Shown here one piece after another: positions 1 through 8,785 of a DNA stretch of 24,103 nucleotides. Below the pieces are notes generated by a model that did no database searches, was not told the DNA's origin, and saw only the letters and a list, made by a program, of their open reading frames with translations. A program made the translations under genes and the position numbers. Positions within the stretch are counted from its first letter, which is position 1. Every line of letters starts with the position of its first letter. This stretch comes from an uncultured Peptococcaceae bacterium (GTDB lineage Bacteria > Bacillota > Desulfotomaculia > Desulfotomaculales > Desulfocucumaceae): contig CATZDY010000036.1 of NCBI GenBank assembly GCA_958417755.1, positions 1 through 24,103 on the forward strand. The letters are read 5' to 3'.

Positions 1-24
1 AAAATATGCACATACTTTTTGATT

Positions 25-915
25 CTAGATAGATCCTTGGTTATCTCTTGTATCTTCATCTCCATCTGTCTGATCATGCTCCCCAACGGATGCGTCATGT
101 TTATTCTTCACCCCCAGGGAAGTTACTTCATGATAGGCATAATCCTTCACAGCCTTACTTTCTTTGTGTTCCACTGTAATGGTTTTCTTAAATATATTAA
201 CACCTGTTACTTTGCCTTCCCCTAACGGAGTCTTGACTCGGCTCCCTACTTCAGGAAAATCAGACTTAGCTTGTTCATACATATCATTTTCATATTTTAA
301 GCAACACATTAAGCGGCCGCAAATACCGGATATTTTACTGGGATTCAAGGAAAGATTTTGTTCTTTTGCCATCCGAATTGAAACAGATGCAAAATCAGCA
401 AGCCATGAACAACAACATAATTCCCTCCCACAACAACCAAGGCCACCCAACAGCTTGGCTTCATCTCTAACACCGATTTGCCTCAATTCAATTCTAGTTC
501 GAAATACAGAGGCCAAATCCTTTACCAACTCACGGAAATCAATCCTGCCATCAGCGGTAAAATAAAAAATAATTTTATTGCCATCAAAGGTATGTTCCAC
601 CCCAGCCAATTTCATGGGCAATCCATGGGCAGCAATTTTATCCAAACCGATTTGATAAGCCTTTTCCTCTTTTTCTCGGTTCATGCGTAATTGCTCTTCA
701 TCTTCCTCTGTGGCCAAACGAAGCACCTTTTTCAATGGAGCCATTAGTTCTTCTTCCTCCACCAGCATAGGGCCCATGACTACTGTACCATATTCCACAC
801 CTCGTGCAGTTTCTACAATAACCCCTGTACCCACTGTTGGGGTTAAATCCATTGGTTCAAAATAGTATATTTTTCCAGCCTTATTAAATCTAACCCCCAC
901 AACCCGGTAGGGCAT
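25..915 (-). CDS. ricT: RicT/YaaT, PSP1-domain protein of the Ric (Y) complex
   Basis: This 296-residue protein matches the PSP1/YaaT family. In Bacillus, RicT works with RicA and RicF in a complex that affects mRNA maturation by RNase Y, sporulation, biofilm formation and competence. Its hallmark is a dense cysteine cluster: C161, C162, C167-C169, then C199, C204 and C205 (motifs GLGCCGREL and GICGRLMCC), which in the Bacillus complex take part in iron-sulfur cluster binding. The last ~30 residues are acidic and probably disordered. A GGAGG lies just before the ATG and overlaps the end of holB, so the two are likely translated together. It is the last gene seen of the yaaO-tmk-holB-ricT operon. 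Its position after holB matches B. subtilis and supports orthology. The stop is at 25-27. Confidence 0.93.
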   Translation of the reverse strand: MPYRVVGVRFNKAGKIYYFEPMDLTPTVGTGVIVETARGVEYGTVVMGPMLVEEEELMAPLKKVLRLATEEDEEQLRMNREKEEKAYQIGLDKIAAHGLPMKLAGVEHTFDGNKIIFYFTADGRIDFRELVKDLASVFRTRIELRQIGVRDEAKLLGGLGCCGRELCCCSWLADFASVSIRMAKEQNLSLNPSKISGICGRLMCCLKYENDMYEQAKSDFPEVGSRVKTPLGEGKVTGVNIFKKTITVEHKESKAVKDYAYHEVTSLGVKNKHDASVGEHDQTDGDEDTRDNQGSI

Positions 916-922
916 AATTCAA

Positions 923-1960
923 TTACCTCCCTGCAGCAACCATTATCTTTTCTCCAGACAAATCTAACACAAGCGTCTCAAGGGCTAACCGTATATTGGC
1001 ACCAGATAACAAAGCTTGCTTTGTTTTTTCTATTCGTTCCATTATACTTAATAATTGTCCAGTGGTATATTGCTGGGACATTTTAATCCGTTCCTTTTCC
1101 TGATCTTGATGGATGATATAAGCGAATCCCCCACATTCCTTCTCCACCATTATATCCCGATACCACAATAGCAGCAAATCCAATTGCCTTATCAATTGCT
1201 TTCGATCTTGGCCCGACTTTTTGCTCCCTCCACTGGAATCTGCGATTAATTCTTCCACCATAGCAAATGCTTCTGTCATACTGGCATGTAGTAAACGATT
1301 GGCAATGGCTAACATATGATTTCTTTCTACTAAACCATCTTCTTTTACCAATTCCAGGGCTCTACCCAAACTACCTCCCGCCAAGGCCAAAGGTAACATG
1401 CCCGGCTGCTCTATGCCATTTTGCTTTAATCCTAAGAGGATTTCCTCGGGGCTCAAGAATTGAAAAACCATTTGTTGACATCTAGATATGACAGTGGGCA
1501 GTAATGATTGCAGGTTCATGGTAACCAAAATAAATACTACACCTGCCATGGGTTCTTCTAATATTTTTAATAACCCATTGGCTGCCTCTAAAGTCATTGT
1601 TTCTGCATCTAAAATGATATTCACACGCCAAGCACCTACTTTGGGCCCAGCATTATTTTCTCTTTGCAACAAACGAATTTGTTCTATTTTAATGCTGGCT
1701 CCTTCTGGTGCCAGCACAACAAAATCAGGATGTTCCTTCCTGTCCACTTGTCCACAGCTATGACAAATACCGCAACTATCCCCTGACAGGGGATGTTGAC
1801 AAAGCAAGGCCCTGGCAAAAGCTGTGGCCACTAAGGATTTTCCCACCCCTGGTGGACCTGCCAGGAGATAAGCATGAGCCACTTGACCAGAAGCTATCAT
1901 TGCAGTCATTGCCTCAACATTTTTTTGATGCCCCACGATATCTTTCAATGCACCAGTCAT
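923..1960 (-). CDS. holB: DNA polymerase III subunit delta' (clamp loader)
   Basis: This 345-residue AAA+ protein is the delta' subunit of the clamp loader, which opens the beta clamp onto primed DNA. Visible are a Walker A motif GPPGVGKS at residues 35-42, a zinc-module cysteine set at C54, C63, C66 and C69, and the ISRCQ (SRC) motif of clamp-loader AAA+ proteins. Length and domain order are normal for HolB; DnaX, the only close relative, is encoded separately in this window. The start codon overlaps the tmk stop by 4 nt (ATGA type), indicating translational coupling. The B. subtilis yaaQ and yaaR genes, which lie between tmk and holB there, are absent here. Confidence 0.95.
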   Translation of the reverse strand: MTGALKDIVGHQKNVEAMTAMIASGQVAHAYLLAGPPGVGKSLVATAFARALLCQHPLSGDSCGICHSCGQVDRKEHPDFVVLAPEGASIKIEQIRLLQRENNAGPKVGAWRVNIILDAETMTLEAANGLLKILEEPMAGVVFILVTMNLQSLLPTVISRCQQMVFQFLSPEEILLGLKQNGIEQPGMLPLALAGGSLGRALELVKEDGLVERNHMLAIANRLLHASMTEAFAMVEELIADSSGGSKKSGQDRKQLIRQLDLLLLWYRDIMVEKECGGFAYIIHQDQEKERIKMSQQYTTGQLLSIMERIEKTKQALLSGANIRLALETLVLDLSGEKIMVAAGR

Positions 1961-2583
1961 AGGAATCCCCCCAGCATTGCATCAGCCTGTTTTAAAATAC
2001 TTCCATGGATAGCTTGCACTTCTTGTTCTGCTGGTATGATGATACAATTCTTTTCTTGGGCAGCCCATGTTAAATATCCTTGACGAACTCGCTGAAAAAA
2101 AGCAATGCTCTCTGCTTCCAATCTATCCTTTAGGTCCTTCAATCTTTTCATTCCTGGCACAGGCTCAATATCCAACAAAACGGTCATACCTGGCAATGGA
2201 ATGGTCATTGGTAATGCATACAAAGATTGCAACCAGGCCAAAGGTATCCCCCGCCCATATCCTTGGTAAGCAATGGTAGAAGCAATATACCGATCACACA
2301 AAACCACAGTCCCTGCTTGTAATGCGGGCATTATGACTTCTTGTATATGCTGTATTCTACTGGCAGCAAACAAAAGGGATTCTGTCAAAGGAGCAATATT
2401 CATTTCTTTGTTTAACAAAATATTCCGTACAGATTCTCCTAAAACAGTTCCTCCTGGCTCTCTGGTACAAAGAACTTGATATCCTTGTTTCTCCAGGGCA
2501 TTTTGCAGCAATATCAATTGGGTAGTCTTACCACTGCCATCTATTCCTTCAAATGCAATGAATCGATTATGTTGCTCATTCAT
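1957..2583 (-). CDS. tmk: Thymidylate kinase (dTMP kinase)
   Basis: This 208-residue P-loop kinase converts dTMP to dTDP with ATP, an essential step in dTTP synthesis. Diagnostic motifs are the Walker A GIDGSGKT at residues 13-20, the REPGGT motif at 41-46 and the DRY motif at 97-99, followed by the tyrosine/glycine-rich segment AYQGYGRG. Length is typical of bacterial Tmk. Both ends overlap neighbours by 4 nt (decarboxylase upstream, holB downstream), so the three genes form one tightly coupled operon. The order yaaO-tmk-holB is the Bacillus order with yaaQ and yaaR missing. Confidence 0.96.
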   Translation of the reverse strand: MNEQHNRFIAFEGIDGSGKTTQLILLQNALEKQGYQVLCTREPGGTVLGESVRNILLNKEMNIAPLTESLLFAASRIQHIQEVIMPALQAGTVVLCDRYIASTIAYQGYGRGIPLAWLQSLYALPMTIPLPGMTVLLDIEPVPGMKRLKDLKDRLEAESIAFFQRVRQGYLTWAAQEKNCIIIPAEQEVQAIHGSILKQADAMLGGFL

Positions 2584-4046
2584 TCATCAATCACCTTCAA
2601 GTGATGTAATTTCTTATCCACAGGTCCTTGTATATGCCTGTTGGTCATTTTTACCTCTCGCAAATAATCCAACATATCCTTTGTAATTTCCTCTCCAGGC
2701 AATAAAGCAGGAATACCAGGTGGATAAATTGCCACCCACTCAGCACTGATTTTTCCGGCAGTTTCTTCCAAAGGAATTGATCTGGAAGGGGATAACCAGG
2801 CAGTCCGAGGCGTTAAACACATTGAAACATCAGGCATATCTCCTAAAACAGCTGTTTTTTTGGTCATACTGCTGGTATATTTGGCCAACATATCCTGCAA
2901 GGCCCATAAAAATTGTTCGCAATGACTTTCTTGTGTCCCAAATCCGATAACCAATATAATGTTATTTGTATCCGCCATTTCCACATATATTCTGTATTCT
3001 TGGGCCAGTATTTCCGCTGCCTCAAAGCCACTTAGGGCTGTCCCCTTCAGGGACAACACAATACGTAAAGGATCAAATCCTTCTATCACAGCACCCATTT
3101 GCTCTTCATCTAGAAGAACAATCCCTTGCATTTGTTTTAATTGCTTCCGCAAGGCAAAGGCCATTTCCAATTTCCTTTGTAATATACATTCTCCTTGGGT
3201 GGCCAATCTTTTCCTTGCCCCATCAATTGAAGCCAGCAATGGATAAGAAGGACTAGTGGTCTGCAAGAGACATAGAGATCTTGCCACATCATCCGGGGAT
3301 ATTGTTCCCCCTTTCAGATGCAACAAAGCAGTTTGGGTTAAAGAGCCTCCTGTTTTATGCATGCTTTGTACAGCAGCATCCACCCCTAAAGTCAATGCCC
3401 CAGGAGGCAAAGAACCATGAAAATACAAATGTGTGCCATGGGCTTCATCAGCAAAGACAGGTATCCCCATTTGGGCAGCTATCCTTACTTGCCATGCTGT
3501 TTTGCCATACACCCCATAATAATTTGGATGAATGATCATCATTGCCTTGGCCTCTGGACAAAAGGCCACTCCTTGGGCAACTGTTTTTGGGCTCACACCT
3601 GCAGGGAATTGAAAATCTGGAACAATATCTGGCTTTAAAAAAACTGGTTGGGCACCACTTAATATCAGTCCACCCAGTAAAGAACGATGTAAATTTCGAG
3701 GCAATAAAATTTTATCGCCAGGAGCACAGTATGCTAATACTAATGTTTGTAGACCTATTGTACTTCCATTGACCAAAAAAAAAGTATGCTTTACCCCAAA
3801 AGCTTTGGCAGCCAATTCTTGTGCCTTTTGAATAACGCCATGGGGGTTATTTAAATCATCTAAGCCCGGAAGCTCTGTCAAATCCGCACGAAATGTATTT
3901 TCACCCAGCAAACAAAATAAATCATCTGACAACACACCACCATGACCAGGAAAATGAAATCTCTCATCAATTTGCATAAACTGGGCAATGGCTTGCAATA
4001 AAGGAGTATTATATTGTTCAGCAGCCACAACAATCATCCAATACAT
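2580..4046 (-). CDS. Orn/Lys/Arg decarboxylase family protein (YaaO-like)
   Basis: This 488-residue PLP-dependent fold-type I enzyme belongs to the Orn/Lys/Arg decarboxylase family in its short form without the N-terminal wing domain. The PLP lysine is K231 in the motif SMHKT, the PLP-ring aspartate D200 lies in DEAHGTH, and the early motif FHFPGHGG is typical. Family members decarboxylate arginine, lysine or ornithine to make polyamines; the substrate cannot be read from sequence. By position it is the counterpart of B. subtilis yaaO, next to tmk. No convincing ribosome binding site precedes the ATG at 4046, and a second ATG lies three codons in, so the exact start is uncertain. The 3' end overlaps tmk by 4 nt. 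Confidence 0.9.
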   Translation of the reverse strand: MYWMIVVAAEQYNTPLLQAIAQFMQIDERFHFPGHGGVLSDDLFCLLGENTFRADLTELPGLDDLNNPHGVIQKAQELAAKAFGVKHTFFLVNGSTIGLQTLVLAYCAPGDKILLPRNLHRSLLGGLILSGAQPVFLKPDIVPDFQFPAGVSPKTVAQGVAFCPEAKAMMIIHPNYYGVYGKTAWQVRIAAQMGIPVFADEAHGTHLYFHGSLPPGALTLGVDAAVQSMHKTGGSLTQTALLHLKGGTISPDDVARSLCLLQTTSPSYPLLASIDGARKRLATQGECILQRKLEMAFALRKQLKQMQGIVLLDEEQMGAVIEGFDPLRIVLSLKGTALSGFEAAEILAQEYRIYVEMADTNNIILVIGFGTQESHCEQFLWALQDMLAKYTSSMTKKTAVLGDMPDVSMCLTPRTAWLSPSRSIPLEETAGKISAEWVAIYPPGIPALLPGEEITKDMLDYLREVKMTNRHIQGPVDKKLHHLKVIDE

Positions 4047-4185
4047 TTATTTTACAATATAAGGTAAAAATAGATTTATTATTTATTTTCATACAAAAGA
4101 TATTCATATTGTAACATATCTATGGCACAAGGAACCAGCATGGCACACAAATTACCAATGCGTTTCCCTCATACTCTACTATATA

Positions 4186-4509
4186 ATGAAGCAAAATAAA
4201 AAAAACTTCAAATTTAACACCTCAATATCTTGCCACTACAAAGGAGCTGAACTTTTGTATAAAAAAATAAAAATTGATGAAAAAAGTTTATCTAAAAAAT
4301 ACCAAACCAATGTAAGTTCCCTCATTCATTTATGGCAAAAAGGGAATTCAGATCTGGATATATGCCATCTCACGGGTATACCACCCTATACGTTACAACA
4401 AATCAAAGGAGATATTGAACTGGCCCATAGACGCCTTCGGATGGCTAGAAAAAAAGAGCTGTTGGGAGAAGCTTATCAACACCATATTTTTTTTAATCCA
4501 TTGACATAA
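4186..4509 (+). CDS. Small basic protein with a possible helix-turn-helix, unknown function
   Basis: I do not recognise this 107-residue protein. The N-terminal half is rich in Lys and Asn. Residues ~55-100 read like a helix-turn-helix followed by a basic helix: IHLWQKGNSDLDICHLTGIP, then a helix beginning TLQQIKGDIELAHRRLRMAR. The pattern of a short helix, G-x-S/N-D, an I-C-x-x-T-G-I turn and a TLxQI helix is plausible for DNA binding. It is the only plus-strand gene among minus-strand neighbours, and its last 34 nt overlap the 3' end of csfB tail to tail. No clear Shine-Dalgarno precedes the ATG, so the start may be wrong. The coding call rests on ORF length and the HTH-like pattern. Confidence 0.5.
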   Translation: MKQNKKNFKFNTSISCHYKGAELLYKKIKIDEKSLSKKYQTNVSSLIHLWQKGNSDLDICHLTGIPPYTLQQIKGDIELAHRRLRMARKKELLGEAYQHHIFFNPLT

Positions 4510-4673
4510 AAAATATAATGTGTATCCGTACAATGGGAAAAAACCATTCCCTCTTCACAACAACCACAGATAAATTGGTTGTTTATTTTGATTCCATGCT
4601 CTAACTTTAATTTATTTCCACATATAAGACATGTTTTGAAAAGGGTAAAATCATATACATTGCCACCAGACAT
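4476..4673 (-). CDS. csfB: Anti-sigma-G factor Gin (CsfB family)
   Basis: This 65-residue protein has the pattern of the sigma-G inhibitor Gin/CsfB: a zinc-binding pair C15-x2-C18, the central G-I-x-I-x-x-x-F-I-C stretch, and a second pair C36/C39 followed by EEGMV. In Bacillus, CsfB holds sigma-G (and sigma-E) activity in check in the wrong compartment or at the wrong time during sporulation. An AGGAG lies 9 nt before the ATG. Location supports the call: in B. subtilis csfB precedes the yaaO-tmk-holB-yaaT genes. It indicates an endospore-forming host. Its C-terminus overlaps the convergent ORF 4186-4509. Confidence 0.85.
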   Translation of the reverse strand: MSGGNVYDFTLFKTCLICGNKLKLEHGIKINNQFICGCCEEGMVFSHCTDTHYIFYVNGLKKIWC

Positions 4674-5003
4674 AAGAACATTCTCCTTTTTTATAATCTA
4701 CTATGGTATCTTATGAATAGAATAACCAATTGGTACCTTTTTCATTGCTCATTAAAGCAAGCATACTATTTTAATTATTTATGGGTTATTCTTTTTGCAA
4801 GGCATGCATATAATCAAAAAATTTTATTGCAAAAATAAAACCACTGATTTGTTTGACAATTCAGTGGTTTTTAATGTCTTTATTTTATTCAGCAAACAAA
4901 AAAACACTAGCAATCATCTTTTCATTTTCAATCAATAGGCTTTTTTAGCATTCATTCATATCGAAAGCAAAAGGTTTGCTCTTAAGTTATCTTGACATTT
5001 GCT
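4674..5003. other. Intergenic region between csfB and korD
   Basis: This AT-rich stretch of 330 nt contains the csfB ribosome binding site (close to 4680-4690), the terminator hairpin at 4837-4871 that ends the kor operon, and presumably the csfB promoter. I could not assign a sporulation-sigma promoter with confidence. No further ORF or RNA gene is visible. Confidence 0.6.
4837..4871 (-). terminator. Rho-independent terminator after the kor operon
   Basis: A perfect 11-bp stem (AAAACCACTGA with TCAGTGGTTTT) encloses a 13-nt loop. On the minus strand it is followed by a T-rich run. It lies about 130 nt downstream of korD and could also work on the plus strand. Confidence 0.8.
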
Positions 5004-5246
5004 TTATTTTTTCTCCACTACAATGGCGCAATCTGGACATGACATTTGACAAAGTCCACAAGTAATGCATAAGGAATGATCATTTTTTACCGACGGGGTA
5101 CCATACACTCCCAATACATCTGACCAAGCAAGGCAATGCTTGGGACATTTCTGAATACATAAACCACAGCCTTTACATAGTCCAGGAAAAATGGTCCAAC
5201 ATCCCTTTTCCGTATCCACTGTTTGTCCTTGAAAATCCTTCGTCAT
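5004..5246 (-). CDS. korD: 2-oxoacid:ferredoxin oxidoreductase, delta (ferredoxin) subunit
   Basis: This 80-residue 2x[4Fe-4S] ferredoxin is the electron-transfer subunit of the 2-oxoacid oxidoreductase encoded with it. The first cluster ligands are C24, C27, C30 and C34 (CKGCGLCIQKCP). The second are C60, C63, C66 and C70 (CITCGLCQMSCP). A strong AAAGGAGGG precedes the ATG and the gene begins 15 nt after korC. Although called delta here, it could equally be named as a separate ferredoxin partner. It is the last gene of the operon, followed by the hairpin at 4837-4871. Confidence 0.88.
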   Translation of the reverse strand: MTKDFQGQTVDTEKGCWTIFPGLCKGCGLCIQKCPKHCLAWSDVLGVYGTPSVKNDHSLCITCGLCQMSCPDCAIVVEKK

Positions 5247-5261
5247 ACCAAAAGCCCTCCT

Positions 5262-5828
5262 TTAAAGCGCCCCAGCAACGAGTTCAGCGCCTCGATCTAT
5301 GGCTTTGTAATTTAATTCTCTAAGCATGGGATCCTTTTCAAATTTTGCTCCCAATTTTTTCTCAAGCGCATCCTTAGCCCTATCTTCTGGTACCACACTA
5401 GTGGCTTTAATGACTGCTCCCATAATGATAATGTTAAACACCCTGGGATGCAATTCAGTTTTAGCTACTTCAATGGCTGGAATAGCCAGAACCTTTTTGG
5501 CATGTTTAGGAATTACATCTTCAACTCCTTGAATTCCGGAATCATATACAAAGATAGTCTCTGGTCCAACATATTGACAAGTACGATGCACAGCACGATC
5601 ACTTAAAGCCACCACAATATCTCCTGTGAGAAATTTTGGCGCCCCTATAGTGGTATCGCCTATTTGTAGGTAAGCCACCGAAACACCACCCCGTTGTTCC
5701 ACGCCGAAATTAGGAATATACAGGGCTTCCCTTCCCTGTTCATTGGCTGCTTCAGCAATAATTTCCGCTACAGATTGAACGCCTTGGCCACCTTCTCCAG
5801 CCAATATAATCTTAACTGCCTTTGCCAT
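5262..5828 (-). CDS. korC: 2-oxoacid:ferredoxin oxidoreductase, gamma subunit
   Basis: This 188-residue protein is the gamma subunit of a four-subunit 2-oxoacid:ferredoxin oxidoreductase, which oxidatively decarboxylates a 2-oxoacid to its acyl-CoA (or runs in reverse) using ferredoxin. The family signature GEGGQGV is at residues 11-17, close to the N-terminus, and a GVEQRGGVSVA segment follows as in Kor/Vor gamma chains. Only 2 nt separate it from the korB stop, and a run of G residues inside the end of korB serves as its ribosome binding site. The substrate (2-oxoglutarate or branched-chain 2-oxoacids) cannot be decided from sequence alone. Confidence 0.92.
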   Translation of the reverse strand: MAKAVKIILAGEGGQGVQSVAEIIAEAANEQGREALYIPNFGVEQRGGVSVAYLQIGDTTIGAPKFLTGDIVVALSDRAVHRTCQYVGPETIFVYDSGIQGVEDVIPKHAKKVLAIPAIEVAKTELHPRVFNIIIMGAVIKATSVVPEDRAKDALEKKLGAKFEKDPMLRELNYKAIDRGAELVAGAL

Positions 5829-5830
5829 GG

Positions 5831-6589
5831 CTATTTCCCCCCCTCTTGTTGGGAACCGGGAACTTTGATTTCACCTATTTTAAAATATTGGGGCATTTCT
5901 TTTTCAACAAATTTCCAAGTTTCTTCCGCATTGGTACGCCAATTGGTGGGGCAGGTGGATAATGCCTCCACAAAGGAAAATCCCCCGCCATTAATCTGAT
6001 TCTCAAGGGCTTTTTTAATATACTCTTTCAACTGTCTCACATTCGCAACAGTACCCCGGGCCACATAGGCACCGTCCCGGGTGATAGCAGCTACCATTTC
6101 AGGTCCTTGGGTGGGATAACCTGTTATATCTGGATCCCTCCCATAGGGTGTGGTTTCAGTTTTTTGTCCAGGCATGGTGGTAGGAGCCATCTGTCCCCCG
6201 GTCATACCATATTGAGTATTATTGACTAAAATCACAGTAATCCTTTCATTTCTCGCTGCAGCATTGACCAAATGCTGAGAACCAATGGCATAACCACCGC
6301 CATCTCCCATATAAGCAATCCCGATTAAAGAAGGGTTGGCTCTTTTTAATCCTGTAATCACAGGAGTTGTACGGCCATGATGGGTTTGAATGGTATCAAG
6401 ATTAAAAAAATCCCAAGATAATAAAGAACATCCAATATCACAGCCAAAAATGGCCCGATCCTGTATATCCAATTCATCAATGGCTTGTCCCAATGCTTTT
6501 AGCACCAATCCATGACCACAGCCAGGACAAAATTTATGAGGTTTTGTATCTACACGCCAGCTCTTGGGCATTGCAGGTTGTACAGTCAT
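5831..6589 (-). CDS. korB: 2-oxoacid:ferredoxin oxidoreductase, beta (TPP-binding) subunit
   Basis: This 252-residue subunit binds thiamine pyrophosphate. Key features are the CPGCGHG motif near the N-terminus (C21, C24), the conserved HGR at residues 71-73, and the TPP/Mg motif GDGGG at 95-99 followed by NNTQYGMTGGQ from residue 123. I chose the ATG at 6589 over one 8 codons upstream because AAAGGAGG sits 7-8 nt before it. It lies between korA and korC in the usual alpha-beta-gamma-delta order, with a short 70-nt gap to korA. Confidence 0.93.
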   Translation of the reverse strand: MTVQPAMPKSWRVDTKPHKFCPGCGHGLVLKALGQAIDELDIQDRAIFGCDIGCSLLSWDFFNLDTIQTHHGRTTPVITGLKRANPSLIGIAYMGDGGGYAIGSQHLVNAAARNERITVILVNNTQYGMTGGQMAPTTMPGQKTETTPYGRDPDITGYPTQGPEMVAAITRDGAYVARGTVANVRQLKEYIKKALENQINGGGFSFVEALSTCPTNWRTNAEETWKFVEKEMPQYFKIGEIKVPGSQQEGGK

Positions 6590-6662
6590 GAAACAGCCTC
6601 CTTTCAATTCCAATCACAATATAAATTCTTGGATAAAATCCCGCACACTATAAACTAAATTT

Positions 6663-7748
6663 TTATACTATTTTTTTGATTCGCTGCCATACTTCTTCTG
6701 AAGTAATCCCCACACCAGGCTTATACAAGGTTAACATTTCCACTGTTGAACCATAAACAGCTTCCTTAATTAATCGTCCCATTTGCCCATTGGCTGACTC
6801 TACCAACAAAAATTTATCAGCATGAGAAGCCACTTCTTGCAATTGTTTTACTGGCAATGGACGCAATGTAATGGGTCTAAAGTACCCTACCTTTATGCCA
6901 GCTTCCCGCAGATCTTGCACAGCTTCTTTACAGGCTCTGGAAACAATACCATGGGATATGACCACCAATTTACTATCTTCCAGGCCAAAGCCTTCCCACT
7001 CCGCTACTTGTGGAGCCATTTTCTCGTAATCATCAAAATAACCTTTTAGCACATCATATAATTCTTCTTCTACATTATATGTATTCCGATATTGAGCCGG
7101 TGCTCTATCTACACCAGGAACCCCTGGTTTCCCTAAATACACTTCTGGTGGAATCAAGTTTATTCCCTTTTCTTCAGGATCATACAAAGTGAGGGACTCC
7201 CTCATTTTAGCTTGATAACCATCACCTAAGACAAAAGTAGGAAATTTATATTGCCAAGCTGTATTAAAGGCCTTGATGGTATAATCAAAAAGTTCCTGGT
7301 GACTGGATGTGGAATATACAATGCGTAACCCTTCACCATTTCCACCTAAAGCAGTCATTGTAACTTCTTGTTGGGAATAAATCACGGTTGCTGTGGAAGG
7401 ACCACCCCGTTGTTGTACAACCACAACCGAAGGCAAGCGCATTGCTTCTGCCATGGACAACGGCTCTTGCATCAAAGTATTGCCTGGCCCTGCTGTAGCG
7501 GTAAAAGCTTTTTTCCCTGCCAATACCCCTCCTAAAGTGGTAAAACCAGCAGATAATTCATCCTCTGTTTGCAAAAACCCCCGTTCATATTTCGGAGCCA
7601 TTCTGGTCCAATAATGCATAATTTCATTCTGGGGCGTAATGGGGTATCCATACATAATATCCGCATTTGCAGCCAAAGCTGCATAAGCTACAACCTCATT
7701 ACCAGTCATAAAAACTCTTTTTTCTCCCTGAATCGGCTTATCTGCCAT
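6663..7748 (-). CDS. korA: 2-oxoacid:ferredoxin oxidoreductase, alpha subunit
   Basis: This 361-residue alpha subunit carries the pyrimidine-binding and transketolase C-terminal domains. The N-terminal signature GNEVVAYAALAA at residues 16-27 and the following YGYPITPQNEI are typical of KorA/VorA/PorA-type chains. The open frame extends 28 codons further upstream, but AGGAGGT lies directly before the ATG at 7748 and the upstream part has no similarity to the family, so I take 7748 as the start. It lies 44 nt after the P-loop ATPase gene and is probably transcribed with it. Confidence 0.93.
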   Translation of the reverse strand: MADKPIQGEKRVFMTGNEVVAYAALAANADIMYGYPITPQNEIMHYWTRMAPKYERGFLQTEDELSAGFTTLGGVLAGKKAFTATAGPGNTLMQEPLSMAEAMRLPSVVVVQQRGGPSTATVIYSQQEVTMTALGGNGEGLRIVYSTSSHQELFDYTIKAFNTAWQYKFPTFVLGDGYQAKMRESLTLYDPEEKGINLIPPEVYLGKPGVPGVDRAPAQYRNTYNVEEELYDVLKGYFDDYEKMAPQVAEWEGFGLEDSKLVVISHGIVSRACKEAVQDLREAGIKVGYFRPITLRPLPVKQLQEVASHADKFLLVESANGQMGRLIKEAVYGSTVEMLTLYKPGVGITSEEVWQRIKKIV

Positions 7749-7792
7749 ATATGATACACCTCCTAAATCTATTTGCAGACTGTTCAACAGCC

Positions 7793-8470
7793 TTACCAAA
7801 GTGCAGATGGCATATAACGTTGAATTATCCACACTTCATTGCCTAAATCATTCAATTGCTCCCCTTGTCCTGCAATTTCATGCCACAAAACTGAAGATAC
7901 AACTGGTATCCCAAGGGAATTGGCTGCTTGTTGAATCATCTTATACCCTTGTTGCACCACTTTTAAAGTGGTTTCATCCCCAAGATGAGTATTATTCACT
8001 AAACCATCCACCCTGCCAAGTTGCTGAACATAAGAAATAATATCTTGTAAAGAAGAAGTCATGGGCCGGGATATATTGATGACAACCAAAATTTTCAAAT
8101 CCGGATCCTTATCCGCGCCTTCTAATAAATTCAATGTACGGGCTCCCTCTACCCCATACCCAACATCTAAAATAATATCACCACTTCTCCGCAATGCCCA
8201 GCGATTAGCAGGAGGAATCACATTGCCTGTCTCTCCTAATCCTATGGTTTCCCGGGTTTCCCAAGCCAACACCTGGATCCCTTTAGCAGTAAGCTGCTTT
8301 TTTAAAGGACGTAAGGTATAGCAAGGTTCCACAAAATCAAAATCCACCAAAGATACCACATGTCCCTTGTTGGCAAGCATCACAGCGCGATTCACTGCGA
8401 TTTCACTTTTCCCACTGGCATATTCTCCTATATAAGCTTCCACAATTCGACCGGAAATATGAACCCTCAC
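7793..8470 (-). CDS. P-loop ATPase of the MinD/ParA-like type, first gene of the kor operon
   Basis: This 225-residue nucleotide-binding protein has a Walker A motif GEYASGKS at residues 15-22 and a VDFDFVEP segment at ~42-49 that resembles the metal-coordinating strand of MinD/ParA/CobQ-type NTPases. No deviant-Walker signature lysine is obvious. The exact role is unknown. Because it is followed after 44 nt by korA, a role in maturing or regulating the oxidoreductase is a reasonable guess, by analogy with ATPases that load cofactors. The frame opens with GTG at 8470, which has a purine-rich stretch immediately upstream but poor spacing. A second GTG nine codons in would give a start nearer the P-loop, so the start is uncertain. 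Confidence 0.75.
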   Translation of the reverse strand: MRVHISGRIVEAYIGEYASGKSEIAVNRAVMLANKGHVVSLVDFDFVEPCYTLRPLKKQLTAKGIQVLAWETRETIGLGETGNVIPPANRWALRRSGDIILDVGYGVEGARTLNLLEGADKDPDLKILVVINISRPMTSSLQDIISYVQQLGRVDGLVNNTHLGDETTLKVVQQGYKMIQQAANSLGIPVVSSVLWHEIAGQGEQLNDLGNEVWIIQRYMPSALW

Positions 8471-8785
8471 CCCTATCTATCAAAGCAATATATTGAATAA
8501 ACGAATTATTCGAAAAACAGCATATATCTACACAACAACACATACTAAAATTTTTCATACAAAAGAAAACCGGATATGATATACACCGGCAAACCCCATC
8601 AATCTTAAGATTATCATAATCAAAATAGAGTCCAATAAAAACCTTTATCTTTATTTTACATTGTTTTTCTCATAAAATCATAGAAATTTAAAATATTAAT
8701 CTAGTTTTTTACAATCATTTTTAATATTTTTATCACGATAAAGGTCATTAAAAAACAAAACAAATTGCCCCTAAAACAATAGCTG
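8471..8785. other. Gene-free stretch upstream of the kor operon
   Basis: The 315 nt between bofA and the P-loop ATPase gene are strongly AT-rich. They should hold the kor promoter and the bofA 3' end. Only an 11-nt dyad (CGAAT-T-ATTCG, 8502-8512) stands out near the start of the operon. I see no ORF or clear terminator. Confidence 0.5.

Noticed and set aside
164..565. 133-codon plus-strand open frame inside ricT
   Set aside because: It is antisense to ricT, whose family motifs are clear. No ribosome binding site or domain supports it.
6590..6613. Upstream ATG for korB eight codons before 6589
   Set aside because: The AAAGGAGG ribosome binding site lies within this stretch and fits the ATG at 6589.
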